Shown: positions 45,662-58,816 of the stretch, in pieces | Layout of the letters: each line of letters starts with the position of its first letter | Numbering within the stretch: the stretch's first letter is position 1 | Source: Tigriopus japonicus | Taxonomy: Eukaryota > Arthropoda > Copepoda > Harpacticoida > Harpacticidae | Assembly: GCA_010645155.1 (NCBI GenBank) | Contig: CM021313.1 | Coordinates: 3,981,974 to 4,045,973, forward strand | Length of the DNA: 64,000 nucleotides | Direction: 5' to 3' | Notes under the pieces: generated by a model | The model's input: the letters and a program-made list of their open reading frames with translations, nothing else | Databases searched by the model: none | What the model was told of the DNA's origin: nothing | Translations under genes and position numbers: made by a program

Positions 45662-47852
45662 ATGGTGCTGCTAAAATGTGATCCGGTTCTTCGACAGGAT
45701 ATTCTGACGGATATCTTGTGTCGAAATGGCTTCGCAGATGTGTCTTTGGTGGCGGGAGACCAATCGTTTCCGGCCCATCGGATTGTCTTGGGATCCATTT
45801 CACCGACCATTCGTCAAATCTTGGATGAGGCCGACTTCTTTGAGGCTCGAGAAGACAATGGTATGGTTGAGATCCATTTACCAGACTTCCAAAGTGATCA
45901 GGTCAAAGCTTTCCTGGACTTTGTTTACCAACCTAATAGATATATGGACGAATTTCCTGCAATTGATCTGATAGCGTTCTTGGAGATCGATCCTGAGGGA
46001 TCATTTCCGGTTCAGGTTCTCGGAAAGAAACCAAAACCCAGATCTTCCAAAAAGGAACCTGTTCCAAATGAGATCGTATCACGGAAGCGACTTCGTACGA
46101 GAAAGGTTCAACCTTCGTACAATGAGGATTTTGATGAATTTGATGAGGACGAGAGATCTACTAAGAAAGTTATTCCACTTCAACAAAATTTGGTGGTGGA
46201 TGAGCATTTGGACTTTGAAGGTGTTGAAAGTCTTTTGATGTCCCAGGTGAAAACGGAATTAATAACGGAAGATACAAACGATATCAAGCTGGAAAAACTG
46301 GAAACATCAGAAATATGGAGCTCTCAAGAGGTACAAGGTCTCCTCAAAACCGGTTCAATGAACGCTTGGTGCTTGGAACCTATTGGGATTGAAACCTATA
46401 AAGAACAATCGAATCATTTCAAAACGGAATCCGTTTACCGAGCTTTGATTGGTGCTCAAGAAACAGATTCCGGAATCCTCGGACGTCTCTTGGCCTTCAG
46501 TGATCCAACTTGCAACGAATTGGAATCTCAATTTGAAGACTCAGTTGGTGCCATGAAAAAAATGGCTGGGTTCTCCAATGGAGATGTATTCTTCCAAACC
46601 ATTTTCTTTGCGCGACAAAATATGCCACTTCCCAAGGGACTTGTTGATTTGAGGAACACCCTGCAAGAGAAAATGGAAAAACTGCCAAGTAAGCGACATG
46701 ATATGCGGTACTTTAAAAACTGAAAACTTCTAACGTCTTGTTAAAATTTCAGGTGATGAAGTTCAAAAGATGATGCGAGGAGATCAAGTTCGCAAGGTCA
46801 TGGAACGAGCTAACATAAGGAAGAGTAACCATGAAGACAGATTGCCTTTCAATCAAGGCCACACCCTTCAATTGACAGAGAACCTGAGTCATCAGGAAAT
46901 GAACGATGTGTTCCTTTTGTATTTTCACTCTCATTCGAAACAAATATTCTTGAGACGTCTTGAGTTATCTCATGAGAGGATGTCAGAAAGTGCCTCTTTA
47001 TGGATCAAAGTGCTTTTCGATGTATGGTGCACATCAAGACATTTTGTGGATAAGTCAGCAATGCTAGTCAACAAATTCGAGAGTGTTTCTGAACCCATGA
47101 CCATCTATTATTGTGGCAAAGCCATCATGGAAAGTCGAGAATTCAAGTGCCCACTTTGCCCAGAGGTGTTCCCGATGATCACTTTAGATGATCGACATCG
47201 TTACGAGGATCACCGAAACGTTCATGAGATCCAGAACTTCTCTTGTGATTGTAACGTGCTCTTGAACACAAACGTGGATCGAACCAATCATATCAAGCTC
47301 TTCCATTCAAGTGGAAAGTACCGCCAATGTTCAGATTGCGAGTTCATTGGCACCAATGTGGAGGTCACGACCCATAGGAATCAGATCCACCAGACCTATA
47401 TCTGTGACGTGTGTGGTCATGTGAGCGAGAACATGAAGAAGCACAACAACCATATTCTCAAGCATAAAGTGTTCAAATGTAAGGAATGTGGTGAGGAATT
47501 CATTGGATCGTCAAAGTTCAGCCATCATAGAGCTGATGTTCATGGAAAGGAATTCAGTTGTGAAGAATGTGGCAAGGTCATCAAAGGCCGATGGAAGTGG
47601 CTGCAGCATGTGAAGAGCACACATGGAGGGAATCGGTTCATGTGCGACATTTGTGGTCAAGGGTTTAAGCATAAGTTGACCATGAAGCGACACAAGATCA
47701 GTGTGCATATCAAGAATCGACCTTTTGTGTGCCGTTATGGCTGCGGGGCAGATTATAATGATGAATGCAATCTGCGGACTCATGAGAAAAGGAGACACGG
47801 CGGGATTTACAAGAAAGGTGATTCTTACAAAGATGTGTACAAGAACTTGTGA
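45662..47852 (+). CDS. BTB domain C2H2 zinc-finger transcription factor
   Basis: Nuclear DNA-binding regulator. Two exons, 45662-46688 and 46753-47852, give 708 residues. The N-terminal BTB/POZ domain (residues ~5-105) shows DILCRNGFADVSLVAGD, FPAHRIVLGSIS and VKAFLDFVYQP, and mediates dimerisation. A basic patch (RKRLRTRKV) may be a nuclear signal. A long acidic middle region follows. From about residue 472 there are around eight C2H2-type units, e.g. CPLCPEVF, CSDCEFIG, CDVCGHVSENMKKHNNH, CKECGEEF, CEECGKVIKGRWKWLQH, CDICGQGFKHKLTMKRH and CRYGCGADY; the first two are divergent. Orthology within the large arthropod BTB-ZF set is not clear. An AATAAA at 47882 lies 30 bp after the stop. Confidence 0.9.
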
Positions 47853-47913
47853 TTGAACACACACACATTCCATGGGTATGAAATAAATGAATCCTATGAT
47901 TAGAAGCTTTATT

Positions 47914-50900
47914 TTAGAGGTCAATGTAATATAAGGAAGTTTGGGTGATAACAAATAAGATGTTCTGGCTCTTGTCGCATTTCACATCAACAATATCCTT
48001 TTGGGGCACAGGAATCTCCTCCAGGACTTGTCCATCAAGTGGGTTCATTTTCAGAACCTGGAATGAAACAATCAAAAATGGTCACACTGTTAGTTCAGAG
48101 AAAACTGGTTTGGACAGCGGAAACGGAAATACCTTTCCAAGATCGGCCATTCCGATCCAGAGCATCCCATGTCGATCAAAGGCTAATCCACGTGGTCGAC
48201 CTTCACTTTGGTATCCATTCTCCTTCAAATCCACAACCACCCCTGCGTATGCTGCAAAATCAAACTAGGTCAAAAAAATGAAGGACTACAGTTTATTAGT
48301 TATCTACCGATTTCGCCGGATTTGAGCGAGTAATCCATCTTGACCACGTTCTTGGTCACTTCATCCACATAGTAGAGCTCCTCGGTCCTTGTACAGAAGC
48401 CAATGCCTCCTGGTCGGCAAAATATGTTATCGGCATTTCGTCGTCTCAACTGATTAATATAGAAATACTCGTCCACTTTGTTTCTCTCCAAATTATAACT
48501 TAGCAAATAATCGTCGCATGGATAGGGTTCTAGCTGGTCTCTGATGTCCACAGAAGCTGAAAAAGATATGAAAAAATGGCTTGTTGTCCAAGTCTGTCGC
48601 ATTCTAACCCATTAAAATCATTCACCGAAAATGACCCGTTCTCCAGCATCTTTGATTCCAAATTTCAGGGAGTGATATCGGTTCCGATTGGTGACATCTT
48701 GGTCAGAGTGGTCCATGAAGACATCACTAATTTTTTCATTGGTATTGAAGTAGACTCCACTTGACAAGGTGGTATCAAGGCCAACGAGAAGCTCAGTCAT
48801 ATTGGCAATACTAGAGAGAGGGACTGTGATCCCAAGAAGACCTTTGGTCTTGACCTGCAGCACTTCAGATTCCGCCGATGAAATCATGGTTATTGGTTCT
48901 TCTTCCTCAACACTACTTATGAGTTCAAAATCATCATTGGTGTTATTGATAACGGGGTCAACATCCTCGTGTAATATTTCAGGCTCGGATTCTTCTTCGT
49001 GGAACATAACAGCTTCTGTTGTAGAAGGGATGGCTGATTCTAATGTAGTAGTTGTTGGGACGTTGTCTGTGGGGGATGTGGAGTTTTCATCAGCTATTTC
49101 CTCAGATGTCAGTGGCTCTACTTCCGGTGTAAAAGTTGTGGTAACGTCTTCGTTGTCGGTGGTGGTCTCTAGGGAGTCTGTTGAAGGCGTGGCCTCATCA
49201 GAGTAGGGAATGTCTTCCCCAGCTTCCAAATCGCGACTTGATCTGAGTACAGAAGTCAAAGACAACCGTTTCTCCAATTCGAGTTGTTGTAGTCGTCGTT
49301 TGAGCTCCTTTTCCACTTCTCGAGCAATCTTGTCTTTGATATCCTCAAATTCCATTGGACTCTCTTGCTCTTGGTCATCTTCTTCAAACTCTTGTTCTTC
49401 CGCTTTGTGCTTGTTTCTTCTGTCCAATTTAGCTTGTTCCCTCAACCGATCCTTTTGGAGACGCTCTTGTTGCTTGATCCTGTCTCTCATGATCTTTTCT
49501 TGTTCCTTCTTCTGTTTCTCCAGTTCCTTCTCTTGCTCCTCCAGGTATTTTTCTAATTCCTTCTCCTCTTCTTTGCGTTTCTTTTCCAGTTCTTTTTCTT
49601 GTTCCTTCTTTCGCTTCTCGATGTCCTTGAGCATTTCCTCTTGAAGTTTAGCAATGGCATCGGTGCGATCCTCCAACTGATCTTCCATATCTTCCAAACG
49701 GTCCTCCAATTTTTTGAGTAAGCGTTTCTTAAAAGAAATCTCCATTTTGATTTGCTTCTCCTTGTGTTTCAAATCCTCCTTTTGCATCTCCAACTGATGT
49801 TTCGCCTCTGACAAGGATACTTCCATCTCGGCAATATCTTGATCGGACATGGCATCTGAGTGTTTGACTTCTTTCTCCATGTCCTTCACTTGGTCGATTT
49901 GATTGTCCAGGGCATCTTCTTGTTGATCCAAAGAATCGAGTTCAGCTTCCAAAGCCTCCACTTCAACGGAGAAACGGTCCAATTGATCTCTGAGAGCGTT
50001 GATGGCAGTCTCATTCACGGCGTCAGGCAAGTCTTCAATTTCTTCCAAGATCTCAGCCTGATCCTCTTCTCCCATGGTCTCTTGAAAATCTCCGGTAATG
50101 ATTTCCAAAAGAGAGGGTGGAATAGCAGGTGAATCCGTTGACGTTGGAGCCACTTCATCGTCAGATTCGCCAATCTTGGCTTCCAAAGATTGGTCTGGAT
50201 ATTTTCCCAAGTCAGGGATTAGAAAGCGAAACACTTTTCGAGCATAGGAATCCGTCACATAGACCGCTCCTTCACTGTCCAAAACCTGGACTGAGTCGGC
50301 GCGATGGAATTGATTGGATGCCAATGGAACCACTTCGTAAGGTTCTTCTCGTTTGGGTTGGACAAGATTGAGGTCAATTGCTCCTTGGACATCCTCGGTC
50401 TTCCTTTTGTACAACTGAACACTTGGTCTGAAGTGGAAATGCAAAATCTATTCAGTTTTTGAAGAGTTAGGCAATATAAGTCAACAAGATGGCACTTCAT
50501 GTCAATCTGTCAATAAAAAATTGATCTTAGCGCCATCTCTTGATCTTATATGGAATTTTGGAAATAAATTTGCTGCTGCACTATTAAATGATTTATTTTT
50601 GAAAGCTTGCATTCAAGGTAATATACGTTTAGAGCCATAGCCTAACAATGCCCAGGCAATACTTCAGTCTGTTTTTCAATTTCGTATGATTTGTTTGTCC
50701 TTTTAAAAGTAACAAGTTGGATCCCAATGATTTGCACTTTTCTTTGAAAAGTCTTTAGTCCATCTCATTGAGACAAATGTTTACTTTCATAAAAAATATA
50801 AATGCACATGTTCAATTCAGAAAATCTATGTATTCAAAAAGTATTTGCTCATTTATTTCAATTCATGATTTATTAGCTATTATTATTTATATTTATTTAA

Positions 50901-51479
50901 AACTATTTCAATTCAACCGTTGCTCAGCAAATGTGAACTTTCATCACAATGAATTGTTAAGGATATGTGAACTGAAAGCCTCGTGCAAGTAGATTGAGAT
51001 TCGTTCCTTAAACCTTTGGGGCTTTGCTTTTGTTGAGTATCCATCTATTGGCTGGCTGCAAACCAATTATTGTCCAGGGAGAAAGTGGTTATTATATTCA
51101 AAAAGTGTCAACTCACCCTTTCACTCTGATTCGGTATCTGTCTTGTGGAAACGCAAATCGATCTTGTTCCTCAACCAAAACTTTTGGTTTGGCATTGTCA
51201 TGCTTGGCAATGATAAATGAGGCGTAGGATACTGGATTACCATCTGTGTGTGAAAAAAATTGCGAGATGAACTTCGTCGAATATTTAGTTTCATCAATTT
51301 TCTATTCCCATACCTGCCGAGTACGTCTGAAGTCCCTCATTGGGTGGGATTGGGTCCACAAGGAAATGGGTCCGAAGTCCATCGTTGGTCGAGACAATAG
51401 TGGTCTTGGCATTGGATGAAGAGTCACTCAAAATCACCCAAGTATATAAAATGGACACAATCGCGAAACGTCCTCTCAT
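47914..51479 (-). CDS. Secreted SMP-30/NHL-like protein with a long charged coiled-coil insert
   Basis: Minus-strand exons 51479-51314, 51243-51117, 50427-48626, 48556-48308, 48251-48133 and 48057-47914 give 868 residues in continuous phase. Residues 1-~24 form a signal peptide (FAIVSILYTWVIL core). Residues ~75-170 contain propeller-like strands (ADSVQVLDSEGAVYVTDSYARKVFRF). Residues ~220-485 are an unbroken Glu/Lys/Gln coiled coil including KKRKEEEKELEKYLEEQEK. A Ser/Thr/Glu-rich stretch (~487-620) suits O-glycosylation. The C-terminal ~170 residues again look like SMP-30/gluconolactonase or NHL repeats (GGIGFCTRTEELYYVDE, RPRGLAFDRHGMLWIGMADLGKV), with Cys pairs fitting an extracellular protein. 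I do not know an established family with this layout. The poly(A) signal AATAAA directly follows the stop codon. Confidence 0.82.
50428..51116. other. Intron 2 of the secreted coiled-coil gene
   Basis: AT-rich with no coding feature seen; its acceptor is TTCCACTTCAG on the minus strand. Confidence 0.6.
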
Positions 51480-52334
51480 GACTCAAATCTGAACACGTCC
51501 GTCTCGTTTGACTTCTCAGAAGCTTCTGCGTTTCCAACTACAGAGAAATCAAAGTACGGCAAGAAATTCATCCACCCCCGGCGAAAATCGTACAGAGCTC
51601 TTCAACTTCAGGTAGTAGCTCACTAAAGTACAAATTTACGGCAAATTTTACCCTTATATGAATGCAAAGTGCCGGATTAGGTATGTTATCCCCTATACTC
51701 GAGCAATTGAATAATTCATTCACTGCACTACATAACAGGCTTGCACCTTGGGAAGCCCCCTAGAAAGTTGATTTATTGCCCCAAGATCCGCCGCTCATAC
51801 AGTTACTCAGTCACTTTTGGGTCGTCCGTCGGTGGTGTCTTTTGAGTTTCACTCAGTGGGCTTCATGGTATTAGTTTTCACCCGAGGCGAGTTGCCAGAA
51901 GTCTCTTTCGACGCCTCCACCAGAGAAAAATGGTCAGGATGATGGGTCATAAATGACCTATCCGCCCGCCGTTTAGCATGTTCATACGATCAGTTGTTGG
52001 ACTACGGAGCAAAAGACCCGTAAGTTGACACACAGTCGAAACTATGACCTGTTTTTAATAGGACTTTAAGATTGGTGAGAGGAAAGAAAACCCGTTCAAT
52101 TACATGTTTTTCTCAAGTCCAAAGTGCTGCCAACCATTTCCTACTCAATCATTAAGATGCACGAAAACGAGGTTGTCTTTGGCTTACCCTTTTACTACAG
52201 AACGGCATTGACAAAGTAAGGAAAAGTGCTTGTCATACTTTTTATTTTTTATTTTTTAATTTCACAATTTTGTAATTTTGTAACTAGAATTTGTAAATGA
52301 AAAATGGCACATACATTGACTGAAATGTAATTAC

Positions 52335-52879
52335 AAGGGCTCGGAAATAAATTTTTTAAAATACAAAATATTTTAAAAATATTTCTCCACTTTTCCTCGA
52401 TCTTTTAAATATTTTGGCTATTTCAAGAAAAAATAAATATTTTCACGAATATTCTAGTCAAAAAAAAAATATTTCGGGCAAAATTGAGGAAAATAAATGA
52501 ATGACCAATCCTCAAAAGAGCCTTCCCAAAATGAACCCAAAATACAAAAATCTCTACAAAATGGCATTTGTACTAAGACTAGACATTCGAAATCAAAACT
52601 ACTGTCATATACGAAAAAACTGCGCAATATATTGAGGCAAATTGAAAATTGTATTGTTTAAATCAAATACATGTCAAGTTTGACCCCCAAAACGGCCAAA
52701 TGCATCAATTTCACCAGAAAAAATTGGAAAGTCTGTGCACACAGACAAAAATACCCAAAAATGGCCTTGTAAAAAAATATTTCTTTAATATCCCGCTTTT
52801 TTCCAAATATTTTGGGCTTTTGAAAAAAATATATAGTGGATATTTAGTCACTTTTTTGCAAATATTTTTCCGGGCCCTA
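52335..52879. mobile_element. 545-bp AT-rich MITE with 8-bp target duplication GTAATTAC
   Basis: The left end AAGGGCTCGGAAA matches the reverse complement of the right end TTTCCGGGCCCTA at 11 of 13 positions. GTAATTAC occurs directly on both sides (52327-52334 and 52880-52887), an 8-bp duplication as for hAT transposons. The interior is almost only A and T and codes for nothing. Confidence 0.75.
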
Positions 52880-54074
52880 GTAATTACTTACATTTTCAAT
52901 TGCTGGGCTCAAAAATGTAAGTAATTACTATTGTTGTTCCATGTAATTGCAATTGTAATTACTCCCCAAAGGAGTTTTGGCCTTACAGGCCAAAATTAAA
53001 TAGCGAAGAACAAATCCTGTGTAAAGCATTTCAGAAATCTGTGGGTGTGGGTGAAATTAGATTTTACTGTTTTATTGAGTGTTTTACTGGGGTGCAATTT
53101 TTCACACTAACAATGGGACATGCACAATGGTTGCTCAAGTGAGTGTTTTTAACCATACTGTTAGGGGTAAAACAGGGCCATTGGCTGTGCTGAGTTGCTT
53201 TGCCCATTTTGTCAAATACAAGTTGGTTCAATTTTGGGTGTGTATTCAATATATCTATTTTTTTGAATCACTGGTAAGTCCTATTTTTGCAGAAGCACAA
53301 AGCTTACTGAAGTGCTATTTTTTTATTTTATCACCCTGAAAGTTAATTTTGCATATCATTAACCCAATTTCAGTCAAGGCTTCCTTACGTGAAATATGGA
53401 TCGTTTCCAGAAACCTAGACTCTTGAAACGACGGCTGAATAACGATGACTTGAATTTGCCAAAAATGTGCCGAGCAACACAGCACGACCAACGGCCCTGT
53501 TTTACCGCTAGTTGCATGATTTAAAACGCTCTCTTGAGCTACTGTACAGAATGTGAAAGAAGCGTCGTCCTAACCCTAGCGACAGTGGCTTCATCATGAA
53601 GCTTTAAAAAAGCCAAACAAACCAAGAAGTTCAAGAGAAAAAAAATGCAGCAAAATGCAGCCTTTAACCGAAAAATATCCATGGAAGGGCTTGAATCCGT
53701 CTTATTTTGTGATCCAATGACTGGATCCATCTTTACTGGCATGATATGTGTAAATTGATTGCAAATTTGACTTTCGTTTTAACTTGAACTTCCTGATTGA
53801 TGGTGGCGACAACAACGGCAAGCATTTGAAGTTATGAAAAAGCCAAACAACTTGACTGTGACGACGCTTCTTTCCCATGAGATGAGCTTCTTTAACTTAA
53901 GCTACCTTTGTGCATGTCCCATTGCTCTTTCTCCAAAACGATTTTCATTTACAGCGCAACTCTGACCTAACGATTGATTACTAACGTTAAGACCAAATAC
54001 ACTATGTAAAGATTGCAGATGGTTTGAGGCCATTGGTCCCCAAAAATGTCTCAAAAGCCCACATATTATTTTTG

Positions 54075-54401
54075 TAGTGATGGACCTAAAGGGCTTTTAA
54101 CCGAAACCGGAAGTTTCAGCTGAAAGAGGGCTTAACCGAAACCGAAAGCGGCAGACTAAAAAGTTAAATTTATACAAAATTCACTTCAAAATTCAAAGCT
54201 CATGTGTTCGATGTTTTGTGTTATCGCAAATTTAATGAGTCGGAAAAGTAAAGTTTCAAAAGTTTTTGAACCAAAAAGTCTTCGATTTTGTTGTTGTTGT
54301 CAAACTCCATTCTATAGAGTGCATGTCTGCTTTCGGTTTCGGTAGGCATAACCGAAACCGAAACCGAAATTTCGGCCGAAAGCGCTTTCGGTCCATCACT
54401 A
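54075..54401. mobile_element. hAT-like MITE, copy 2 of the TAGTGATGGACCGAAAG family
   Basis: The ends TAGTGATGGACC and CTTTCGGTCCATCACTA are inverted repeats. The interior carries many CCGAAAC/GAAACCG words and TTTCGGCCGAAA, as in the copy at 28607. No clear target duplication remains. Confidence 0.8.
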
Positions 54402-55224
54402 ATTCTGATGATTATTAACTGAAAATGGCTTTTCTAGTATTTGCAACTGTAAAGATCTAATCTCAAAAGTATCTTTGGCATTGTTTTTTGCTCAATTCAC
54501 CTTCATGTGGCCGATATCCCTTACAGATTTAATAATTTGCTTCGAGAGGTGTGATGTGACATAATGAAATCATGAACAAGACGGATCTCACAGTGACATC
54601 ATTGTCCGTCGGCGACAGATGTTCATTAAAATCGAATGATTCTATTGTTAAGGCGAAATGCAATTAAAATTGAACTGGAACATTTCATAGGGACACTGAT
54701 AGTAATCCTCATTTTGAACTCCTTTGGAAAATTTACAACCAATTCTTGTTCAAAGACCTTGGCAGCGGTCAACGTTTGAAGGGGCTATAGAAAATGCATT
54801 TCTATAGATCAGTCACTTAATACTTCCTGTTATATGTAATTTCATTATGAATTAGAGAGCTTTAATTATTGTATGATTACCTGTTCTCAGGTTTAGTCTA
54901 GTTTTGTGTCTCATGTCGTTGATTTTATCTGAGAAAATGTTTGCACTAGATTCAGCTTCAAAAGAATAGTGTTGTGTTGCATTCTATTATTTTTTTAAAT
55001 TTGGCTTTTCAGCATGTTTTCACCGACTTTTTAGTGTCTGATAGTGTTTTCATTAACTCTTGTATCAAAAGCATTAACGCATGAGGTTGCGGGAATAAAA
55101 TAAAATGGCTTTCCGTATTGAGAAACCTCTCCGTTTGTTTTTGTTGTTAACTTTGTCGTGCCCGATGCTGTAAGCAACATGGCCTAAAAATATTTTTCAT
55201 ATCCATGTTGTTCATAACCAAGCG

Positions 55225-58200
55225 ATGTTTAAGATGTGGTCTTTGAGGTGTCATCGTCATTGGCGCTTGATATGGTCCAAAAGTCGCCATTCTACCAAAC
55301 ATACTCGCCCCATTGTTCAACTCCAATTAGATCATCACACATGTTCTCGTCCTCCGTCATCTTCTTTTGTCCAGAAACTACCAAATTGGCCCATTTTAAG
55401 AGTCCATTCTCGCCAATTTTCTACCACATCGGAGCCTATCCTTTTTCAAATCCGAAGTAGTCGGGACATTCTAGATTCCATTCTCAAAACCTTGCGTGAA
55501 ACTCGAAGTGAGTCTTATCCCTATTTCCCGGATTCGGTCTCGGATCCCGGTCCAACGGTATCCTATGTGAAACGAATCATTTCTGAGTCTGATGTCGTCA
55601 ATAACAAAGAGGAAATGGTGGCCTTGATCCAATCCATTGTAGAAGCGGAAACGCAACCTTCACGTCCAGATTTGGAGCAACAATGTCTGGACCGATTCCA
55701 ACAATGGGTGGGCAAATCCAAACTAGGCATCGGGTTCTTGTTGTATCAGAGTCACAACTTGAAATCCGGGGAATTTATCACACGGATTGTGGCCCATTTG
55801 GGACAGAATCTAAAGTCGTTGAACGCGCCGGAATTTGTCACACTTATGCTCATGATCCATTTCCGGAAATTATGGGATTTGGATGAATTAATCGAGGTGT
55901 GCAATCCATCTTTGTTGCAAGAAAAGTTCGCCAAACTTCTCGAACTCAAACAGCTTTCGATGGCCGAAATTTGCGCTTGTTGCTTGGGTAAGGTTCATAA
56001 GTTTTTTTTTTATTTTTATTTTTACAAGAAGATTGAATCCTTGCAGGGTTTCGGAGAATTCGGGATTTCCAGGCGACGAATTCCGAGCTACGATTGTCAC
56101 TTTATGAGAGTTTGTGCAGTCTTGCGAGACTGAGGCAATTTTTAGCAATGGATCAACTGGTCATAATACATCTCTGTTTGCTAATCAACGAAGGTAAAAT
56201 CTCCCTCAAGGACAATCAAGAGATGGTCAAGTATACACTGAACTCATTTCGAGAGGTTATCCATTTATTAGGTACGTGAATCTGGATCGAAGTCTATTTC
56301 TAGAACCTATTAATGTTGAGATTTTTTTTGTCTCCTCAGATTTGGAAACGAGTACCAAAGTCATGACTTTGGGTATGTTAACTGGAATCCATGACGAATA
56401 TGTGACTGATCAAGTGCTCCAAAAACTCGCCCAAGATCCGTCTCATTTGTCACTGCGAAGTTCAGTGACTTTTCTGAACTTTTTGATTCGAGTGGGATCT
56501 GATAACTTGGCAAGCGTGGAATTAATCCGAAACTGCGTCCTGACTTGTGCCAAAAATATCTCAAAACCCACTTTTCAAGACCTAGCTGACGTCTGGTCTA
56601 GTTTATTGCTTTGCTCCCTTCCATTGGTAATTGAGAATCAAAGTTGGTTGCACATTTCTGGCAAATAAGCAAGGCTTTGAATGCGCAAGTCCAATGAACA
56701 CCTTCGGAATGGCGTTAAAATTGGCAAATAAGCCTAAAATTAGCAAATGCTATGCCCAAAAGACTTATAAAATTAGCAAATGAATCTTGAAGTAATTGAA
56801 ATAACAAAAAGGCAAAGAAACCTAAATATAGCAAAAGATGACAAAAAAACCCTCAAAATATTGTCGCGTCTAAAGTAGAAAATCTCGATCTTATAATAAT
56901 AGGTCGAAATAATATGGGGTCTCTGTTGTCGAATCGAAACTTTTGTGGGGCATTTCAGGTCAAATGTTTTTATACAAGTCTCGTTTTTAGGTCGAAAATC
57001 AAGCCTCGAGGATCCAGTACATCAAAAATTGGCATAAGCACAAAATGAGCTTCTTTTGGGCACAAAACTTTATGTGCCAGAAATCTACAGCCCTGAAAAT
57101 AAGAATGACTTTGGATGATTTTATGCCGGTTCATTTCCTTCTAGGTGATCGATGAGTCCTATTTTCGACAAGCTTTGACTCCATTATCCCAATTGACTTA
57201 TTCTAATCAAACCTATCAAGAGCTATCGGATCAATTCATTGCCATTTTATTTGAAAGTACCTTCCACGGTCGATCTACTCTCGATTTGGCCGATGTTAAT
57301 GCCAACGTCGAAAAGAAGACCAAGTTCATGAAAGGCATCGTGAGGTTGTTGGGAAATCTCCAGATCGATAAACCCGATTTATACGAAAGTCTCAACCTTC
57401 ATCCCTCCTGCATAGAATGTCTGTTCAACCATTTCCGAGAAATTGTCCCTGCCGTACTTCGATCTGATGATTCAAATCTCAACAGTAAGGCCGAAATCGA
57501 TTCTTTTTTTTTTTTTTTTTTTTACGGGTTTTTATCCGATACAGGAAATGAAATTCCCTGTAAACATGCATTGAGGTGTCAGACTCTGTATGATATTTGA
57601 TCGTTTAATGTGTTCGAGTTAGCTGCCCTAGTATAGCCTTGAACATAAGGCTGGTCCGGAATAGTCTTTAAAAAATCATGTAATTGGCGTTTGAAGCTCG
57701 ACAATGGGTCATCTAGTACATAAAACTTTCGAAGGGACCCCGGAAGAAGATTGTAGAGGACTGGGGCTTTATTTAGGACAAACGAATTCTTTAAACACTT
57801 TAATAACTTCTTATCAGATATTTTGACATGTCGATGTCGATGCTTCTTTTTTCATATTCTTTTTTTTATCATAGATCTACCCGCGGCAATGCAATTTCTT
57901 GGCCGCAAACGCCGAGAGCTCAATCAAGTAATGGGTTTCGAATCGGCATGTGATATTTTGACCCCGATTCCTCTCTTTACCAATCCGATGGTTGTGTTTG
58001 GTCACATTGGTGGGAATTGCATGACTGTTGAGGCGTATTTGGAGCCGGATCGTTTCGGATTCTATCGAGCACCAGATATCGGGGAATGGGTAGCTTTGAT
58101 TCCCAAACGGTGAGCTTTTCCACAAAGAGAGTCATGACCAAGCTTTTTTTTCTTTTGTGGGCCCAGATTTTTCGCGTTTTTTGGACCCAGAAATCCTCTT

Positions 58201-58816
58201 TTTCACGCTTTTGAACTTAAACGTATCTTCCAAATTTACAACCGTTCTCAAAATCAACAAAGATTGCTCTTTCAAGCCTTCTTAAGGTTCTTGGATTTCA
58301 TAAACTAGGTTTATGATTTTTGGCTTATGCTTAATAGATGCCAAACCTAAAGTTTTAGGCCCATAAAGCCGGCTTTAAAAGATTTCAAATACTTTTGAAG
58401 TGAACATTAGAAGCATACTTATAGCTTTTCCCTGTTGTTTGGCTCAAACAAAGCATTTTTGACCCGGCAAGAACTAACCCAAAACGTCCTTAGTTCGTGT
58501 TTTTTGGCGCAATATTTTTTCATCTGCCACAAAACCTTTTGGGACGTGAAGTGTTTTTCCAGTCTTTCAATAATGATATTCATCTATTCATCTGTCTAGA
58601 TCAAAGCCCACAGGGACGATTGATTGGTATTGGGAGGTCACAGTGCGACATCTTCACCGATTGGGCTTCGAAGTGGCAGAATTGTGCTCCTTAAAGGACA
58701 AAACTTCATCCACTAAAGTGTTCAGGGAAATTCTCATTGGACACAGTCCGAGGCCATTTCTTCCCAAACGATTTCGTCAAAGCCAAGTGAAAAAAGAGTC
58801 TACGAGCAATGTGTAA
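55225..58816 (+). CDS. FASTK-family mitochondrial RNA-binding protein with C-terminal RAP domain
   Basis: Member of the FAST kinase domain-containing (FASTKD) group, which processes and stabilises mitochondrial transcripts. Exons 55225-55987, 56047-56271, 56340-56626, 57145-57484, 57875-58109 and 58600-58816 give 688 residues in continuous phase. The first ~60 residues are rich in Arg, His, Ser and Trp with almost no acidic residues, as in a mitochondrial presequence. The middle is made of helical repeats (FRRIRDFQATNSELRLSLYE, FLNFLIRVGSDNLASVELI). The RAP domain is near residues 590-650 (WVALIPKR joined to TVRHLHRLGFEVAELC). The very last exon was placed by the RAP motif and phase. Which FASTKD paralogue it is cannot be told. 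Confidence 0.85.

Larger units (their letters stand above)
51480..55224. other. Transposon-rich intergenic region
   Basis: No gene supported. It contains two MITEs (52335-52879 and 54075-54401). Region 52240-52860 is extremely AT-rich with many AAATATTT words. An inverted pair TAGTAATTACTTACATTTT/AAAATGTAAGTAATTACTA lies at 52878-52930. Confidence 0.6.

Noticed and set aside
48769..49644. Long plus-strand Ser-rich frames
   Set aside because: Antisense shadows of the charged coiled-coil exon of the secreted protein; Glu/Lys-rich codons read backwards as Ser/Phe/Leu.
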